This document shows, piece after piece, positions 62,974-64,000 of a DNA stretch of 64,000 bases (within the stretch, counting starts at the first letter, position 1; the number at the start of each line of letters is the position of its first letter). Source of the stretch: Vibrio splendidus. Lineage in GTDB: Bacteria > Pseudomonadota > Gammaproteobacteria > Enterobacterales > Vibrionaceae. The position numbers and the translations under genes were made by a program. Below the pieces are notes generated by a model. The model did not search any database and was not told the origin of the DNA. It was given only the letters and a program-made list of their open reading frames with translations. The DNA lies in assembly GCF_003345295.1 (NCBI RefSeq), contig NZ_CP031055.1:124001-188000 (forward strand), read 5' to 3'.

Positions 62974-64000
62974 CCGGTAAAAAGGAAAAAGCACCCGCCA
63001 AGCCCGTTAAGAAATCAACGAAAGAGCGAGTGAAGAGCGAAAAGGATTCGGATCCAATTCTTATTAAATGGCGTTTCAATGTCGTTATTGCTTTCGTGTT
63101 TCTTGCCTTTGCTGCACTCGTTGGTCGTGTGGCTTACATCCAAATTATTGAACCAGATAACTTAATCCGTCAGGGCGATCTTCGCTCGGTACGTGTTAAG
63201 GCTATTCCTTCCGCCCGCGGCATTATCTCAGACCGCAATGGCGAACCGCTTGCTGTGAGTGTTCCAGTTGAGGCGGTATGGGCCGACCCGAAAACGATTT
63301 TCGATAAAAATGGCATGGCCCAGATTGATCGTTGGTATGCGTTAGCTGATGTACTTGGCTTAGAACGACAATCGATGATCGACAAGATCTCTAGCAACAA
63401 ATCCCGCCGATTTGTTTACCTACAAAGACAAGTTAGCCCAGCGATGGCTAAGTATATTCGTGAACTAAAGCTGGTGGGTGTTGGCCTGAAAGCGGAATCT
63501 CGACGTTACTACCCCGCAGGCGAAGTCAGTGCACACCTTATCGGTGTTACCGGAATTGACGGGCACGGTTTAGAAGGCGTTGAACGCAGCTATGACAAAT
63601 GGCTCACGGGTGAAGCGGGTAAGCGGACGATTCGTAAAGATCGCTATGGACGCGTTGTTGAAAACATTGCTTTAGAAGAGCGTGAAGAAGGCAAACCACT
63701 CGAATTAACGATCGATCAACGATTACAAGCCATTGCTTATCGAGCGATTAAGCAGGCCGTGGCCGATCACAAGGCGACTTCAGGCTCTGCGGTATTACTC
63801 GATGTAAAAACGGGTGCCGTGTTAGCCATGGTTAATGCCCCTTCTTATAATCCGAACAACCGCGCTGATTTACAAAGCTTCAAAATGCGTAACCGCGTGC
63901 TCACCGATGCCATGGAACCTGGCTCGACCGTGAAACCTTTTGTGGTTTTGGCGGCGCTAGAGAACGGCACTGCAGACCCAGATATCGTGATTGATACTGG
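62970..64000 (+). CDS. ftsI: Septum peptidoglycan transpeptidase FtsI (PBP3), cut by window end
   Basis: Open from ATG 62970 to the window edge, 343 residues visible of about 580. A basic cytoplasmic tail (MTGKKEKAPAKPVKKSTKER) leads to the membrane anchor (FNVVIAFVFLAFAALVGRVAYIQ) and the dimerisation domain (RVKAIPSARGIISDRNGEPLAVS). The transpeptidase domain begins near 240, and the catalytic SxxK is present in EPGSTVKPF. Cross-links septal wall at division. Starts within the ftsL stop codon region (ATGA). Confidence 0.95.
   Translation, partial: MTGKKEKAPAKPVKKSTKERVKSEKDSDPILIKWRFNVVIAFVFLAFAALVGRVAYIQIIEPDNLIRQGDLRSVRVKAIPSARGIISDRNGEPLAVSVPVEAVWADPKTIFDKNGMAQIDRWYALADVLGLERQSMIDKISSNKSRRFVYLQRQVSPAMAKYIRELKLVGVGLKAESRRYYPAGEVSAHLIGVTGIDGHGLEGVERSYDKWLTGEAGKRTIRKDRYGRVVENIALEEREEGKPLELTIDQRLQAIAYRAIKQAVADHKATSGSAVLLDVKTGAVLAMVNAPSYNPNNRADLQSFKMRNRVLTDAMEPGSTVKPFVVLAALENGTADPDIVIDT

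Noticed and set aside
1..64000. A novel multi-gene system, prophage or genomic island
   Set aside because: Gene content and order are those of conserved core blocks throughout, with no integrase, transposase, repeat-flanked insert or block of odd base composition.

Overview
The window looks like an ordinary stretch of the main chromosome of a Vibrio, probably near the Splendidus clade. This is inferred from protein similarity, gene order and base composition; the clade placement is tentative. Nearly every gene is a conserved core gene, and gene blocks match known gammaproteobacterial neighbourhoods: ilvIH after an acyl-CoA ligase, pykF/DeoR/glmS, rpsU-yqeY-dnaG-rpoD-tRNA-Ile2, folB-folK-uppP, cca beside gspAB, ygiM-pit-ygiF-glnE-hldE, tolC divergent from nudF-yqiB-cpdA-yqiA-parE-parC, degS-degQ-zapG, zapE-rplM-rpsI-petABC-sspAB, dolP-diaA-yraN-lpoA, rsmI-rnpB-rsmH-ftsL-ftsI. 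I see no insertion sequence, prophage, CRISPR array, integron or defence island.

Layout. 1-5.2 kb: end of an acyl-CoA ligase, acetolactate synthase III (ilvI, ilvH) and a membrane diguanylate cyclase. 5.2-11.3 kb: a gene-poor gap with a possible 43-residue membrane peptide, a GntR regulator, pyruvate kinase, a DeoR regulator and glmS. 11.3-17.6 kb (minus strand): metY, tRNA-Ile2(CAU), and the macromolecular synthesis operon with yqeY between rpsU and dnaG. 17.8-23.6 kb: tsaD, an alpha/beta hydrolase, plsY, folate genes, uppP and cca. 23.7-33.3 kb: gspA-gspB, ygiM, a phosphate transporter with its DUF47 partner, a CYTH/CHAD triphosphatase, a cation channel and a chemoreceptor. 33.5-46.6 kb: glnE, hldE, tolC, the nudF-to-parC run. 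46.7-51.2 kb: degS, degQ, zapG and a frameshifted zapE. 51.2-56.4 kb: ribosomal proteins L13 and S9, the cytochrome bc1 complex, and the stringent starvation proteins. 56.5-64 kb: dolP, diaA, yraN, lpoA, rsmI, RNase P RNA and the start of the division/cell-wall cluster, cut off inside ftsI.

Several genes work together: lpoA (activator of a penicillin-binding protein), uppP, glmS, rsmH/ftsL/ftsI and diaA serve envelope growth and division; degS and degQ handle periplasmic protein quality; gspAB and tolC serve export across the outer membrane; petABC is the bc1 respiratory complex; rpoD, dnaG, rpsU, rplM, rpsI, the tRNA, tsaD, cca and rnpB form the information-processing core.

The most unusual things are small. 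The RNase P RNA gene carries three tandem copies of a 24-nt unit, each with a C(UUCG)G tetraloop. zapE is broken by one extra A. mraZ is missing from its usual place before rsmH. There are several well-formed inverted repeats near promoters. I found no convincing new multi-gene system.
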